Positions 25,899-35,320 are shown, counted from the first letter of the stretch. The stretch: DNA of 64,000 bases from Microterricola viridarii (GCF_900104895.1 NZ_LT629742.1:1674001-1738000), one strand, 5' to 3'. Translations and numbers: made by a program. The notes: generated by a model from the letters alone, not told the origin.

Positions 25899-27392
25899 TC
25901 AGGAGCGGTGTTCCGTGCGTCTGCGGGTGCGCGCCTCGGCCTCCAGCACGATTCGGTTGGCCATTCCGGAGAAGATCGCGCCGTGGAAGGGCACGAGGGC
26001 GTACCAGTACAGGCGCCCGGCCAGACCCTGCGGGAAGTACACGGCCCGCTGCCGGTAGCGGCGGCGCCCGCCGTCATCCGCCGTCTCCAGCTCGAGCCAG
26101 CCCCGGCCCGGCATCCGCATCTCGGCGCGCAGGCGCAACCGGCGGCCGCGCTCGATGTGCTCCACCCGCCAGAAGTCCAGGGCCTCGCCGGTCTGCAGCC
26201 GCGCCGTGTCGCGCCGCCCGCGGCTCAGGCCGACGCCGCCGACGAGCTTGTCCAGCCAGCCGCGCACCGCCCACGCCAGCGGGAACGAGTACCAGCCGTT
26301 CTCGCCGCCGATGCCCTCGATCACCGACCAGAGGTCGTCGATGCCCGCGGACGTCTCCCGGTTCTTCTCATCAATGAACACGGTGTGGCCGGCCCAGTCC
26401 GGGTCGCTCGGCAGCGCGTCGGCCGGCGCGTCATCCAGGCTGGCCCCGTGCCAGGAGGTCTCCACCTCGCCGGCCCGCATCTTCGCCAGCGCGAGCCGCA
26501 CCGCCCGCCGGTAGCCGGTGAGCCCGCCGGGCGGCGGCGGGATGAGCGCGTCGATGTCGTGCTCGCGCACGACGCAGTCGTACTGCAGCGACTCGATGAT
26601 GGGCACGGCGAGCCGGCGGGGGATCGGCGTCACCAGGTTCACCCACTGCGAGGCCAGCCAGGGCGTGAGCACGGGCAGGGGTGCGATCGGCCGCTGCGGC
26701 AGCCCGGCCTCGACCGCGTAGCCGTTCATCATCTGGCCGTAGCGCAGCACGTCCGGGCCGCCGATGTCGAACGTGCGGTTGATCGCGCCGGCGACCTCGA
26801 CCGCGCCGAGCAGGTAGTGCAGCACGTCGCGCACGGCGATCGGCTGCACCTTGTTGCGCACCCAGCGCGGGGCCGGCATGTACGGCAGCACCTCGGTCAG
26901 GTGCCGGATCATCTCGAAGGACGCCGAGCCGGAGCCGATCACGATGCCGGCCTGCAGCGCGATGGTCGGCACCCCGGATGCCAGGAACAGCTCGCCGACG
27001 GCCTTGCGCGAGCGCAGGTGCCTCGACAACTCCGCGGAATCGGGGTGCAGCCCGCCGAGGTACACGATGCGTTGGACGACGGCCGCCCGTGCCGCCCGTG
27101 CCACGTTGCCGGCGGTCTGCAACTCGGTCTGCTCGAACGAGCCGCTGGCCGAGAGGGAGTGCACCAGGTAGACGACGACGTCGATGCCCGCACAGGCCGC
27201 CGCCACGTCGGTGGGGTTCAGCAGGTCGCCCTCCACCACCTCGACGTCCTCGCGCCAGGGCACATCGGCGAGCTTCTTCGCCGAGCGGGCAAGCACCCGC
27301 ACCCGGTGACCCTGCTCGAGGAGCCGGGGGACGAGCCGCCCGCCGATATACCCGGTCCCGCCCAACACCAGAACGCTGTGCTGCTCCTGCAT
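25899..27392 (-). CDS. NAD(P)-binding SDR/epimerase-like protein with DUF2867 domain
   Basis: A 497-residue two-domain protein. Residues 1-290 are an NmrA/atypical SDR Rossmann domain with GGTGYIGG at 10-17. Residues about 330-490 match the DUF2867 type (DLWSVIEGIGGENGWYSFPLAWAVRG, then FWRVE and YFPQGLAGRLYWYALVPFH). The DUF2867 end resembles SRPBCC/steroidogenic-type domains, but the substrate is unknown. ATG 27392 follows GAGAGGCAGCC. Divergent from the ferrochelatase gene across a gap with a palindrome. A redox or lipid/quinone role is only a guess. Confidence 0.87.
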   Translation of the reverse strand: MQEQHSVLVLGGTGYIGGRLVPRLLEQGHRVRVLARSAKKLADVPWREDVEVVEGDLLNPTDVAAACAGIDVVVYLVHSLSASGSFEQTELQTAGNVARAARAAVVQRIVYLGGLHPDSAELSRHLRSRKAVGELFLASGVPTIALQAGIVIGSGSASFEMIRHLTEVLPYMPAPRWVRNKVQPIAVRDVLHYLLGAVEVAGAINRTFDIGGPDVLRYGQMMNGYAVEAGLPQRPIAPLPVLTPWLASQWVNLVTPIPRRLAVPIIESLQYDCVVREHDIDALIPPPPGGLTGYRRAVRLALAKMRAGEVETSWHGASLDDAPADALPSDPDWAGHTVFIDEKNRETSAGIDDLWSVIEGIGGENGWYSFPLAWAVRGWLDKLVGGVGLSRGRRDTARLQTGEALDFWRVEHIERGRRLRLRAEMRMPGRGWLELETADDGGRRRYRQRAVYFPQGLAGRLYWYALVPFHGAIFSGMANRIVLEAEARTRRRTEHRS

Positions 27393-27442
27393 GGCTGCCT
27401 CTCGAGGGCGGACCTTTTCCGCCCACTGTCCATGTTACGTTA

Positions 27443-27464
27443 TTTACTAGCCAAGCTAGATAAA
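27443..27464. promoter_or_regulatory. Palindromic candidate operator before ferrochelatase
   Basis: TTTACTAGC-CAA-GCTAGATAAA is an inverted repeat with one bulged base, in an AT-rich stretch of an otherwise GC-rich gap between divergent genes. Its core CTAGCCAAGCTAG is perfect. No regulator is encoded next to it. Confidence 0.45.
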
Positions 27465-27489
27465 TTCCTGATCGTGATGGAGACGCACA

Positions 27490-28716
27490 ATGGACAACAG
27501 TGAGCACACCCCGCCGGTGATCGGCGCCAGCGCGGCGGCAGTGGGCGGGGCGGAACGTGTCGAGGTGCCGGTGCGCTACGACGCGATCCTGCTGGCCGGC
27601 TTCGGCGGGCCGGAGGGTCAGGACGACGTCATCCCGTTCCTGCGCAACGTCACCAGGGGCAGGGGAATCCCGGAGGAGCGGCTGGAAGAGGTTGCGACGC
27701 ACTACCGGCACTTCGGCGGCGTCAGCCCGATCAACGACCACAACCGCCAGCTCAAGGCCGCACTCGAGGAAGAGCTCGACCGCCGCGGCATCGATCTGCC
27801 CGTGCTCTGGGGCAACCGCAACTGGACCCCGTATCTGGGCGAGGCCCTCGACGAGGCGAAAGAGCGCGGTTTCACCTCCTTGATCGCGATCGCCACCAGC
27901 GCCTACTCCTCGTACTCCAGCTGCCGCCAGTATCGCGAGGACCTCTGGGGTGCACTCGACGCCAGCGGAACCCACGGGGAGATCACCATCGACAAGGTGC
28001 GGCAGTTCTTCGACCACCCGGGGTTCGTCACGCCGTTCATCGAGGGCGTCGACGAGGCGGTCGCCGCCCTCGAGGACGAGCTCGGCACGAGTGACATCGG
28101 GGAGCGCGTTGAGGTGCTGTTCACCACGCACTCGATCCCCACGGCGGATGCCGAGCGCTCCGGGCCGCGCGATCGCGACTACGGCCACGGCGGCGCCTAC
28201 GCCGCCCAGCACAATGCCGTCGCGGAGGTCGTGATGCTCGCGGTCGAGCAGCGCAGGGCAGGACGCAGTGCAGAGCGCCCCGCGGGGGCGCCGTCCACGC
28301 CGATCCCGTGGCAGCTCGTCTACCAGTCCCGCTCCGGCGCCCCCAGCACGCCGTGGCTGGAGCCGGACATCAATGACGCCATCGCCGCCCTGCCCGCGGC
28401 CGGGCGCAACGGTGTGATCGTGGTGCCGCTCGGATTCGTCAGCGACCACATGGAGGTCATGTGGGATCTCGACAACGAGGCGCGCGAGACGGCCGCCGAC
28501 AACGGACTGCGCATGATCCGGGTGGCGACCCCGGGAACGCATCGCGCGTACGTCTCCGGGCTCGTCGACCTCGTGCTGGAGCGGAGGGACGGCGTCCCGG
28601 CGGCGGAGCGCCCGGCGATGACGGCGCTCGGCCCGTGGTCCGACGTCTGCCGGCCCGCCTGCTGCGAGAACGCCCGCCTCGGCTTCCGCCCGGCGCTCGC
28701 CGGGGTCGCTCCGTAG
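27490..28716 (+). CDS. hemH/cpfC: Ferrochelatase, probably coproporphyrin III type
   Basis: A 408-residue iron chelatase for haem synthesis. LLAGFGGPEGQDDVIPFLRNV at the N-terminus is the family start, and TTHSIPT holds the conserved metal-site His. In actinobacteria this enzyme inserts iron into coproporphyrin III (coproporphyrin-dependent route), so CpfC is the better name; that is family knowledge. Near the C-terminus DVCRPACCENARLG carries cysteines fitting the [2Fe-2S] cluster of many actinobacterial ferrochelatases. An Ala/Gly-rich head of about 25 residues precedes the fold. GGAG lies upstream of ATG 27490. No other haem genes are adjacent. Confidence 0.93.
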   Translation: MDNSEHTPPVIGASAAAVGGAERVEVPVRYDAILLAGFGGPEGQDDVIPFLRNVTRGRGIPEERLEEVATHYRHFGGVSPINDHNRQLKAALEEELDRRGIDLPVLWGNRNWTPYLGEALDEAKERGFTSLIAIATSAYSSYSSCRQYREDLWGALDASGTHGEITIDKVRQFFDHPGFVTPFIEGVDEAVAALEDELGTSDIGERVEVLFTTHSIPTADAERSGPRDRDYGHGGAYAAQHNAVAEVVMLAVEQRRAGRSAERPAGAPSTPIPWQLVYQSRSGAPSTPWLEPDINDAIAALPAAGRNGVIVVPLGFVSDHMEVMWDLDNEARETAADNGLRMIRVATPGTHRAYVSGLVDLVLERRDGVPAAERPAMTALGPWSDVCRPACCENARLGFRPALAGVAP

Positions 28717-28730
28717 GCGAACGCCGGGCG

Positions 28731-29321
28731 CTACTTCAGCAGCTTGGCGATGACGGCGAGCAGGCGGTCCATCTGCTGCGTCGACTCGGCAGAGCGCGGG
28801 TCGAACCCGGCCGACGGCATCGGGTTCTCCAACGCGGAGTTGTAGTAGAGCCCGTCGCTGACCAGGAGGATCGCCTCGGCGACGTCCGGGTCACCGACGG
28901 CCTCCTCGATCACGGCCAGCCACTGCTGCCGCATTGCGCCGATCGCCTCGTTCGCGGAGGGGTGGGCGCCCTGGGCCAGGCAGGCCGCGGCGATGATCGC
29001 CCGGTCCAGCGGCGTGCCCGCGTTCACCGAGGTGCGGATCAGATAGTCGACCGCGCCGGCCGGGGCGGTCCGGATGCGCTCGACGTCGGCGGTCGCGAGC
29101 TCGCCCAGCCGGGCCAGCTGGCCGTCGACCAGGGCGTCCTTGGAGCCGAAGTGGTAGAGCAGGCCGCCCTTGGAGACCCCGGCGCGGGCCGCGACGGCGT
29201 CCAGCGTCGCCGCCTTCTCGCCCTGCTCGATCAGAATCGCCTCGAAGGCGTCGAGCAGGCGGTCGCGGGTCGAGGAGGGGGTGGTCACCCGTCCAGCGTA
29301 GCGAGAGTCGTCGAGAGGCAT
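28731..29321 (-). CDS. TetR-family repressor of the adjacent MFS exporter
   Basis: A 196-residue regulator with a TetR helix-turn-helix near residues 20-65 (TLDAVAARAGVSKGGLLYHF) and a C-terminal ligand domain. It is divergent from an EmrB-like exporter, with a perfect palindrome in the gap. ATG 29321 lies seven bases after a minus-strand TATAGT, which suggests a leaderless mRNA; GTG 29288 is an alternative start and would remove 11 residues. Likely represses itself and the exporter and is released by an exported drug or metabolite. Confidence 0.88.
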   Translation of the reverse strand: MPLDDSRYAGRVTTPSSTRDRLLDAFEAILIEQGEKAATLDAVAARAGVSKGGLLYHFGSKDALVDGQLARLGELATADVERIRTAPAGAVDYLIRTSVNAGTPLDRAIIAAACLAQGAHPSANEAIGAMRQQWLAVIEEAVGDPDVAEAILLVSDGLYYNSALENPMPSAGFDPRSAESTQQMDRLLAVIAKLLK

Positions 29322-29322
29322 G

Positions 29323-29351
29323 TTGTCACTATACCGGCTGGACGGTATAGT
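29323..29351 (+). promoter_or_regulatory. Operator/promoter of the TetR-MFS pair
   Basis: ACTATACCG-GCTGGA-CGGTATAGT (29328-29351) is a perfect inverted repeat with 9-bp arms. It overlaps a good promoter for the exporter: TTGTCA (29323-29328), 17-nt spacer, TATAGT (29346-29351). The mirror TATAGT on the other strand serves the regulator. Repressor binding would block both. Confidence 0.78.
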
Positions 29352-29414
29352 GGACGAGTCCTGATTGAATGACGGCGCGCGGATGCCGCGTGCCCACCGA
29401 AAGAGTTGATAGTT

Positions 29415-30950
29415 GTGACCACGCCCACCGCCACACAATCTGTGCCCACTGCCCTGCAGCCAGCGCGCAGCAGTCGTCGGCAATGGGTCGCGCTCGCCGT
29501 GCTCATGCTGCCGGTGCTCCTCGTGTCGATCGACAACACCGTGCTGAACTTCGCACTGCCGGCCATCTCGGAGGCCCTGCAGCCGAGCGGCACCCAACTG
29601 CTCTGGATGATCGACATCTACCCGCTGATGCTGGCCGGACTGCTCGTCGCCATGGGCAGCCTCGGCGACCGGATCGGCCGCCGCAAGCTCCTGCTGATCG
29701 GCTCGGCCGGCTTCGGCATCGTCTCGGTGCTGGCTGCATTCGCGCCGAGCATCGAGTGGCTCATCGCCGCCCGCGCCCTGCTCGGCTTCTTCGGCGCCAT
29801 GCTCATGCCCTCCACGCTCTCGCTGCTGCGCTCGGTCTTCACCGACCGCGAACAGCGCCGGCTGGCGGTCGCCATCTGGGCCAGCGGCTTCGCGGCCGGC
29901 AGCGCGCTCGGCCCGATCGTCGGCGGATTCCTGCTCGAGCACTTCGTCTGGGGCTCCGTTTTCCTGATCGCCGTGCCGCTGCTGCTGCCGCTGCTGATCC
30001 TCGTGCCGCTGCTGGTGCCGGAGTCCCGCGACCCGCACCCGGGCAAGATCGACGTGCCCAGCATCCTGCTCTCGCTGTTCACCATGCTCCCCGTCGTGCT
30101 CGGCATCAAGCGCGTCGCCGAGGGAGGCTTCGACCTGATCGGCGTCGCCGCCGTGCTCGTCGGCGTCGCAGCCGGCATCCTGTTCGTGCGCAGGCAGAAT
30201 CGGCTCGAGACGCCCATGCTCGATCCAGAGCTTTTCCGCCACGGCGCGTTCAGCGGGGCGGTGCTGATCAACCTGTTCAGCGTCATCGCCCTCGTCGGCG
30301 GCCTGTTCTTCGTCTCCCAGCACCTGCAGCTCGTGCTCGGCCTCTCCCCGATGAACGCCGGCCTGATCCTCGTGCCCGGCCTCGTCGTGATGATCATCGC
30401 CGGCCTCGCCGTCGTGCCGATCGCCAAGCGGGTGCGCCCGTCGCGCCTGGTTCCCGCCGCGCTGCTCATCTCCGTCGGCGGCTACGCGGCCATCGCGCTG
30501 AGCGGCGGCCAGATCTCCGCACTCGGCATCGCCATCACGTTCACCGCGCTGGGCCTCGGCATCGGGGCGGCGGAGACCGTCTCGAACGAGCTGATCCTCA
30601 CGAACGTCCCCGCCAACAAGGCCGGTGCGGCATCCGCCGTCTCGGAGACCGCCTACGAGCTGGGCGCCGTGCTCGGAACCGCCATCCTCGGCACCATCCT
30701 CACCGCCTCCTACCGCGCGGCCGTCGAACTGCCGCTCGGGCTCACCGCCGCGCAGGAGGCTGCGGCGGGGGAGACACTGGGCGGCGCCGTGGCCGTCGCC
30801 GGGCAGCTGCCGGCCGACATCAGCCAGGCGCTGCTTGACTCGGCCCGCGCCGCCTTTGACAGCGGCGTCGGCCTGGCCGCGTGGATCGGCGCCGGGCTGG
30901 TGCTGGCCGCGGCCGTGATCGGCCTCGTCCTGTTGCGCAAAGCGCGCTGA
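29415..30950 (+). CDS. MFS multidrug exporter, DHA2/EmrB-QacA type
   Basis: A 511-residue drug:proton antiporter with about 14 membrane segments. MFS motif A-like GSLGDRIGRRKLLLIG is present, and VLLVSIDNTVLNFALPAI is the typical first helix of the DHA2 group. GTG 29415 has AAGAG about nine bases upstream; TTG 29406 is in frame but would overlap that site. Regulated by the divergent TetR protein. Substrate unknown. Confidence 0.92.
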   Translation: MTTPTATQSVPTALQPARSSRRQWVALAVLMLPVLLVSIDNTVLNFALPAISEALQPSGTQLLWMIDIYPLMLAGLLVAMGSLGDRIGRRKLLLIGSAGFGIVSVLAAFAPSIEWLIAARALLGFFGAMLMPSTLSLLRSVFTDREQRRLAVAIWASGFAAGSALGPIVGGFLLEHFVWGSVFLIAVPLLLPLLILVPLLVPESRDPHPGKIDVPSILLSLFTMLPVVLGIKRVAEGGFDLIGVAAVLVGVAAGILFVRRQNRLETPMLDPELFRHGAFSGAVLINLFSVIALVGGLFFVSQHLQLVLGLSPMNAGLILVPGLVVMIIAGLAVVPIAKRVRPSRLVPAALLISVGGYAAIALSGGQISALGIAITFTALGLGIGAAETVSNELILTNVPANKAGAASAVSETAYELGAVLGTAILGTILTASYRAAVELPLGLTAAQEAAAGETLGGAVAVAGQLPADISQALLDSARAAFDSGVGLAAWIGAGLVLAAAVIGLVLLRKAR

Positions 30951-31037
30951 CGACTGCGCAATCGGGGTGGGCCTCGGTACTACGCTGGGAACAGTCGTCG
31001 TGCCGCAAGGCCCACCTCGCCCTAGCCAAGGAGTGCA

Positions 31038-32096
31038 ATGTCCCGTGTCGTGAAACTTGCTGTCATCCCCGGTGACGGGATTGGTCCAGAGGTGATCGCC
31101 GAGGCGCTCAAGGTTCTGGATGCCGCAACGGCCGGCAGCGACGTCACACTCGACACCACGCACTTCTCGCTCGGCGCCGCACGGTTCCTGGAGACCGGCG
31201 ACGTCCTGACGGACGCCGACCTCGAGCACATCAAGGAGCACGACGCGATCCTGCTCGGCGCCGTCGGCGGCGTGCCGGGCGACCCGCGCCTGGCGAACGC
31301 CAACATCGAGCGCGGACTGCTGCTGAAGCTGCGCTTCAGCCTCGACCACTACGTGAACCTCCGTCCGAGCGTCCTCTACCCCGGCGTGGCCAGCCCGCTG
31401 GCCGAGCCCGGCGCCGTCGATTTCGTCGTCGTGCGCGAGGGCACGGAGGGCCCGTACGTCGGCAACGGTGGCGCGATCCGGCAGGGCACCCCGCACGAGG
31501 TCGCCAACGAGGTCTCGGTCAACACCGCGTTCGGCGTCGAGCGCGTCGTGCGCCACGCGTTCGCCGTGGCATCCGCCCGCCCGCGCAAGAAGCTCACCCT
31601 CGTGCACAAGACCAACGTCCTGGTCTTCGCCGGCTCGCTCTGGCAGCGCACCGTCAACGCCGTCGCGGCCGAGTACCCCGACGTGGCCGTCGACTACCTG
31701 CACGTGGACGCCGCCACCATTTTCCTGGTCACCGACCCTGCTAGATTTGACGTCATCGTCACAGACAATCTCTTCGGCGACATCCTCACCGATCTGGCTG
31801 CAGCTATCAGCGGCGGCATCGGCCTCGCTGCCTCGGGCAACATCAACCCGAGCGGCCAGTTCCCCAGCATGTTCGAACCGGTCCACGGATCGGCCCCGGA
31901 TATCGCCGGCAAGCAACTGGCAGACCCCACCGCAGCGATCCTCTCCGTCGCGCTCCTCCTGGCCCACCTCGGCCTCGACGCGGCAGCCGAGAACGTCAAC
32001 CGCGCGGTCGTCGCCGACATCGCGGCACGCACGGGCGAGGCCCGCGCCACCGCTGCCATCGGCGACGCTATCGTCAGCACCCTCTCCATCGACTAG
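31038..32096 (+). CDS. leuB: 3-isopropylmalate dehydrogenase
   Basis: Oxidative decarboxylation of 3-isopropylmalate in leucine synthesis, NAD-dependent. The 352-residue protein starts [20 protein letters not shown] and contains [20 protein letters not shown], the Mg/substrate region of the isopropylmalate dehydrogenase family, plus [13 protein letters not shown]. The length is normal. AAGGAG lies nine bases before ATG 31038. First gene of leuB-ilvE-FAH; leuCD lie 25 kb away in the same direction. A 9-bp inverted repeat (GGTGGGCCT 30966-30974 / AGGCCCACC 31008-31016) sits in the gap upstream. Confidence 0.96.
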   Translation: MSRVVKLAVIPGDGIGPEVIAEALKVLDAATAGSDVTLDTTHFSLGAARFLETGDVLTDADLEHIKEHDAILLGAVGGVPGDPRLANANIERGLLLKLRFSLDHYVNLRPSVLYPGVASPLAEPGAVDFVVVREGTEGPYVGNGGAIRQGTPHEVANEVSVNTAFGVERVVRHAFAVASARPRKKLTLVHKTNVLVFAGSLWQRTVNAVAAEYPDVAVDYLHVDAATIFLVTDPARFDVIVTDNLFGDILTDLAAAISGGIGLAASGNINPSGQFPSMFEPVHGSAPDIAGKQLADPTAAILSVALLLAHLGLDAAAENVNRAVVADIAARTGEARATAAIGDAIVSTLSID

Positions 32097-32104
32097 GACG
32101 AACG

Positions 32105-33214
32105 ATGACCAACACTGAAAGCACCCCAGCCCCGCTCGACTTCGCCGTGACCCGCAACCTCGTGGGCACCTCGGATGCCGCCCGCGCCGAGATCCTCGCG
32201 GACCCCGGCTTCGGCAACCACTTCACCGACCACATGGTCGACATCTGCTGGTCGGCCAAGGGCGGCTGGCACCGGCCGCGCGTGCAGCCGTACGGCCCGA
32301 TCCCGTTGGACCCGGCAGCCGCCGTGCTGCACTACTCGCAGACCATCTTCGAGGGCATGAAGGCCTACCGGCACGAGGACGGCTCCATCTGGACGTTCCG
32401 CCCCGAGGCGAACGCGGCGCGCATGCAGCGCTCCGCCCGACGCCTGGCCCTGCCCGAGCTGCCGACCGAGTACTTCATCGAGTCGCTCAGGCAGCTCATC
32501 GCCGTGGACGGCGACTGGGTGCCGTCCGAGGAGGACGAGAGCCTCTACATCCGCCCGTTCATGTTCGCCAAGGAGGCCTTCCTCGGCGTGCGCGCGGCCG
32601 AGAAGGTCGCCTACTACGTCATCGCCAGCCCGGCCGGCGCCTACTTCCCCGGCGGCGTCAAGCCGATCTCGATCTGGCTCTCCACGGACTACGCCCGCGC
32701 CGGCCGCGGCGGAACCGGTGCGGCCAAGACCGGCGGCAACTATGCCTCCAGCCTGCTGCCGCAGGCCGAGGCCTACAAGCAGGGCTGTGCCCAGGTGCTC
32801 TTCCTCGACTCCGCAGAGGGCAAGTACCTCGAGGAGCTCGGCGGCATGAACGTCGTCCTCGTCTACAAGGACGGCCGCGTCGTCACCCCGGAGTCGCCCA
32901 GCATCCTCGAGGGCATCACCCTCGACTCGGTGCTGCAGCTGGCCCGCGACCGCGGGCTCCAGGTGGAGCAGCGCCGCGTCACCTTGGCCGAATGGCAGGA
33001 GGGCGTGGCATCCGGCGACATCACCGAGGTGTTCGCCTGCGGCACCGCAGCGGTGATCACCCCGATCGCCCAGCTGCGCAACAACGAGGTCACGATCGGC
33101 GACGCTGACGCGCCAGCCGGAGAGCTGACCATGTCGCTGCGCGAGGAGCTCACCGACATCCAGTACGGCCGCCGCCCAGACAAGCACGGCTGGCTCACCC
33201 GCCTCGACGCGTAG
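32105..33214 (+). CDS. ilvE: Branched-chain amino acid aminotransferase
   Basis: PLP-dependent last step of leucine, isoleucine and valine synthesis. The 369-residue protein is of the long actinobacterial/mitochondrial type: AAVLHYSQTIFEGMKAYR, then the phosphate/PLP region AAKTGGNYASSLLPQ, and EVFACGTAAVITPI. It starts eight bases after leuB, so the two are co-transcribed. It ends 37 bp before a FAH-family gene. Confidence 0.96.
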   Translation: MTNTESTPAPLDFAVTRNLVGTSDAARAEILADPGFGNHFTDHMVDICWSAKGGWHRPRVQPYGPIPLDPAAAVLHYSQTIFEGMKAYRHEDGSIWTFRPEANAARMQRSARRLALPELPTEYFIESLRQLIAVDGDWVPSEEDESLYIRPFMFAKEAFLGVRAAEKVAYYVIASPAGAYFPGGVKPISIWLSTDYARAGRGGTGAAKTGGNYASSLLPQAEAYKQGCAQVLFLDSAEGKYLEELGGMNVVLVYKDGRVVTPESPSILEGITLDSVLQLARDRGLQVEQRRVTLAEWQEGVASGDITEVFACGTAAVITPIAQLRNNEVTIGDADAPAGELTMSLREELTDIQYGRRPDKHGWLTRLDA

Positions 33215-33251
33215 TCGCGCCGCCCGCTCCACCGCACGAAAGGTCCTCCTC

Positions 33252-34034
33252 GTGAAGATCGCCCGCTTCAGCCACGACTCCCGCATCGCCTACGGCATCC
33301 TCGACGAGGGTGACCTCGTCGTGCTCGCCGCCGACCCCATGTACGGCGGCCTCGACACGACGGGGGAGCGGGTGCCGCTGGCCGACGCCGTGCTGCTGGC
33401 CCCCGTCATCCCGAGGTCCAAGGTCATCGGCATGAGCCGGGGCTACTACCTGAGCGAGTCGGAGAAAGAGGACCAGGAGGGCGGCCTCGACCGCCGCCTG
33501 GAGCCGCAGTTCTTCCTCAAGCCGAACACGACCGTGGTCGGGCCGAACGACCGCGTCGTGCTGCCCGCCGCGTCGACCGACGTGCACGGCGAGGCCGAGA
33601 TCGCGATCGTGATCGGCAAGATCGCCAAGAACGTGGCGGTCGAGGACGCCGAGTCGAAGATCTTCGGGTACACGGTCGCCAACGACCTCACCGCGGTCGA
33701 CCTGCTGAAGAGCGACGACCACAGCGCCAGGGCCAAGAGCTTCGACGGGTTCTGCCCGCTCGGGCCCGTGATCGAGACCGAGTTCGACATGGAGGGCGTC
33801 GAGGTCAGCGGCAGCGTGAACGGCGAGCTCGTGCAGAGCGGCGACACCGCGCTGCTGCGGCACTCGGCGGCCGAAACCGTCGCGTTCCTCTCCCGCTGCT
33901 TCACGCTGCTGCCCGGCGACGTCATCCTCACCGGCGGCCTCGGCCGCTCGTTCCCGGTGCGGGACGGCGACCGCGCCACCGTCACCGTCGAGGGCATCGG
34001 CTCGCTGAGCAACCCCGTCATCCGTCTCGGCTAA
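33252..34034 (+). CDS. Fumarylacetoacetate hydrolase family protein
   Basis: A 260-residue FAH-fold enzyme. HGEAEIAIVIGK and VANDLTAVDLL hold the acidic metal ligands; FDGFCPLGPVIE and VILTGG complete the site. GTG 33252 has GAAAGG eight bases upstream. This is the second FAH-type protein of the window and is distinct from the one at 16.8 kb. It probably belongs to the leuB-ilvE transcript, as seen in many actinobacteria, where its substrate is unsettled (5-oxo-hex-enedioate-type hydrolase/isomerase or oxaloacetate decarboxylase-like). Family certain, role open. Confidence 0.88.
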   Translation: MKIARFSHDSRIAYGILDEGDLVVLAADPMYGGLDTTGERVPLADAVLLAPVIPRSKVIGMSRGYYLSESEKEDQEGGLDRRLEPQFFLKPNTTVVGPNDRVVLPAASTDVHGEAEIAIVIGKIAKNVAVEDAESKIFGYTVANDLTAVDLLKSDDHSARAKSFDGFCPLGPVIETEFDMEGVEVSGSVNGELVQSGDTALLRHSAAETVAFLSRCFTLLPGDVILTGGLGRSFPVRDGDRATVTVEGIGSLSNPVIRLG

Positions 34035-34067
34035 CGCCCCGGTCGCGCTGCTCTCGCGGCCCCCGAA

Positions 34068-34107
34068 AAGTCCCGCGGCCCCCGATATACCCGGGGCCGC
34101 GGGACTT
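34068..34107 (+). terminator. Terminator of the leuB-ilvE-FAH operon
   Basis: 15-bp perfect stem AAGTCCCGCGGCCCC with its complement, 33 bp past the stop. An A-run precedes the stem, which gives a T-run for the convergent minus-strand gene as well. Confidence 0.78.
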
Positions 34108-34168
34108 ATCGCGTGCCGCGACGCGATTGCGGGCGCCGGCGGCCGGGCGCGCGGCCGTTCCGGCCGAG

Positions 34169-35239
34169 TCAGCGGCCGAGGGCGCGCAGCGCGTCGGCGA
34201 CGTCGTCCCCGTCGTTCCAGAGGTGGAACGCGACGCGCGCGCAGCCGGCACGGCCGGACGCGGTGATCCCGGCCGCCGTCAGGGCGCCGAGCGCGGCACC
34301 GTCGGCATCCGGCCACGCCACGATCGCCTGGCCTCGCGGCTCGATGCCGAGCCCGGTGCAGAAAGCGTCGGCGAGCCCGACGGCATGGTCGCGCACGGCC
34401 GCCAGGTCGAGCCGGCGGAACAGCTCGATCGCCGGCTCCGCACCGACCCAGGCCTGCCAGGCGGGGGAGGCGTCGAAGCGGCGCGCGCTGGCGGCGAGCT
34501 CCATCGTGGGGCCGTAGCAGGCGGCAAGGGGGTCCTCGCCGGCGTACCAGCCGGTGTGCAGGGGGCGCAGCTCGCCCTGGAACGCCGCCGAGACGGTGAA
34601 GAAGGCCACACCGCGCGGGGCGCAGAGCCACTTGTAGCTGTGGCAGATCGTCGCGTCGAAGGCGGCGGCATCCACAGGCATCCAACCGGCCGCCTGGGTG
34701 GTGTCGCAGAGCGTGCGGGCACCGTGCCGCCGCGCGGCGGCGGCGATGGCGGCGACGTCGGCGATCGCGCCGGATGCCGACTGCACCAGCGAGAACACGA
34801 CGAGGGCGGTGCCCGGGCGCACACTCTCGGCCAGCTCGGCCAGTGGCACGTGGCGCACCCGCACACCGCGGTGCTCCTGGCCGAGGAACGGGAAGACCAT
34901 GGAGCTGAAGTCGCCGTCGACGCAGAGCACCTCGGCGCCGTCCGGCAGCCCGGCCGCGACCATGCCGGTGAACACGGAGGCCTGCGCTCCGATGGCCACG
35001 CGGTCGACGCCCACCCCGACGAGCCCCGCGTAGCCGGCGCGCACTCGCTCGACCGTCTCGGCGTAGCCGCCGACGGTGGCCTCGCCGCGCGCCCAGCGCT
35101 CGGCGTCGATGAGGGTCGCGGCGATGGTGTCGCTGCTCGGCAGCCCCATCGTGCACGCCCCGAGGTAGCCCCGGCCGCCGCGGAAGAGCGCGCTCGCCTC
35201 GGCGAGCGTTGTCGGGTTGTCGAGGGTCGTGCTGTGCAT
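34169..35239 (-). CDS. Aminotransferase class V-fold PLP enzyme
   Basis: A 356-residue fold-type I PLP enzyme of the class V group (kynureninase, cysteine desulfurase, isopenicillin-N epimerase relatives). The PLP lysine lies in CHSYKWLCAPRGVAFF, the ring-binding Asp/Gln in LCDTTQAAGW. The conserved catalytic cysteine loop of desulfurases is not evident. The LysR gene is divergent across an 81-bp gap with a palindrome and is probably its regulator. Substrate unknown; amino acid or peptide deamination/epimerisation is possible. Confidence 0.86.
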   Translation of the reverse strand: MHSTTLDNPTTLAEASALFRGGRGYLGACTMGLPSSDTIAATLIDAERWARGEATVGGYAETVERVRAGYAGLVGVGVDRVAIGAQASVFTGMVAAGLPDGAEVLCVDGDFSSMVFPFLGQEHRGVRVRHVPLAELAESVRPGTALVVFSLVQSASGAIADVAAIAAAARRHGARTLCDTTQAAGWMPVDAAAFDATICHSYKWLCAPRGVAFFTVSAAFQGELRPLHTGWYAGEDPLAACYGPTMELAASARRFDASPAWQAWVGAEPAIELFRRLDLAAVRDHAVGLADAFCTGLGIEPRGQAIVAWPDADGAALGALTAAGITASGRAGCARVAFHLWNDGDDVADALRALGR

Positions 35240-35265
35240 GCACCCAGCCTGATCGATCCCGACAT

Positions 35266-35289
35266 ATTGAACAAGGCGCGTGATTCAAT
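35266..35289. promoter_or_regulatory. Candidate LysR operator
   Basis: ATTGAA-N12-TTCAAT (35266-35271, 35284-35289) is a perfect dyad of LysR type in the 81-bp gap. TATGAT (35309-35314) is six bases before the LysR ATG, so that mRNA is probably leaderless. Confidence 0.6.
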
Positions 35290-35320
35290 GCAAACAATAA
35301 CGATGGATTATGATTAGCAC

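Noticed and set aside
30951-31037. Leucine attenuator before leuB
   Set aside because: A 9-bp inverted repeat exists, but no Leu-rich peptide was found and its left arm probably lies upstream of the transcription start.
28731-31967. 1078-aa minus-strand frame joined to the TetR gene
   Set aside because: Only the last ~200 residues are TetR-like; the rest is antisense to the MFS and leuB genes.
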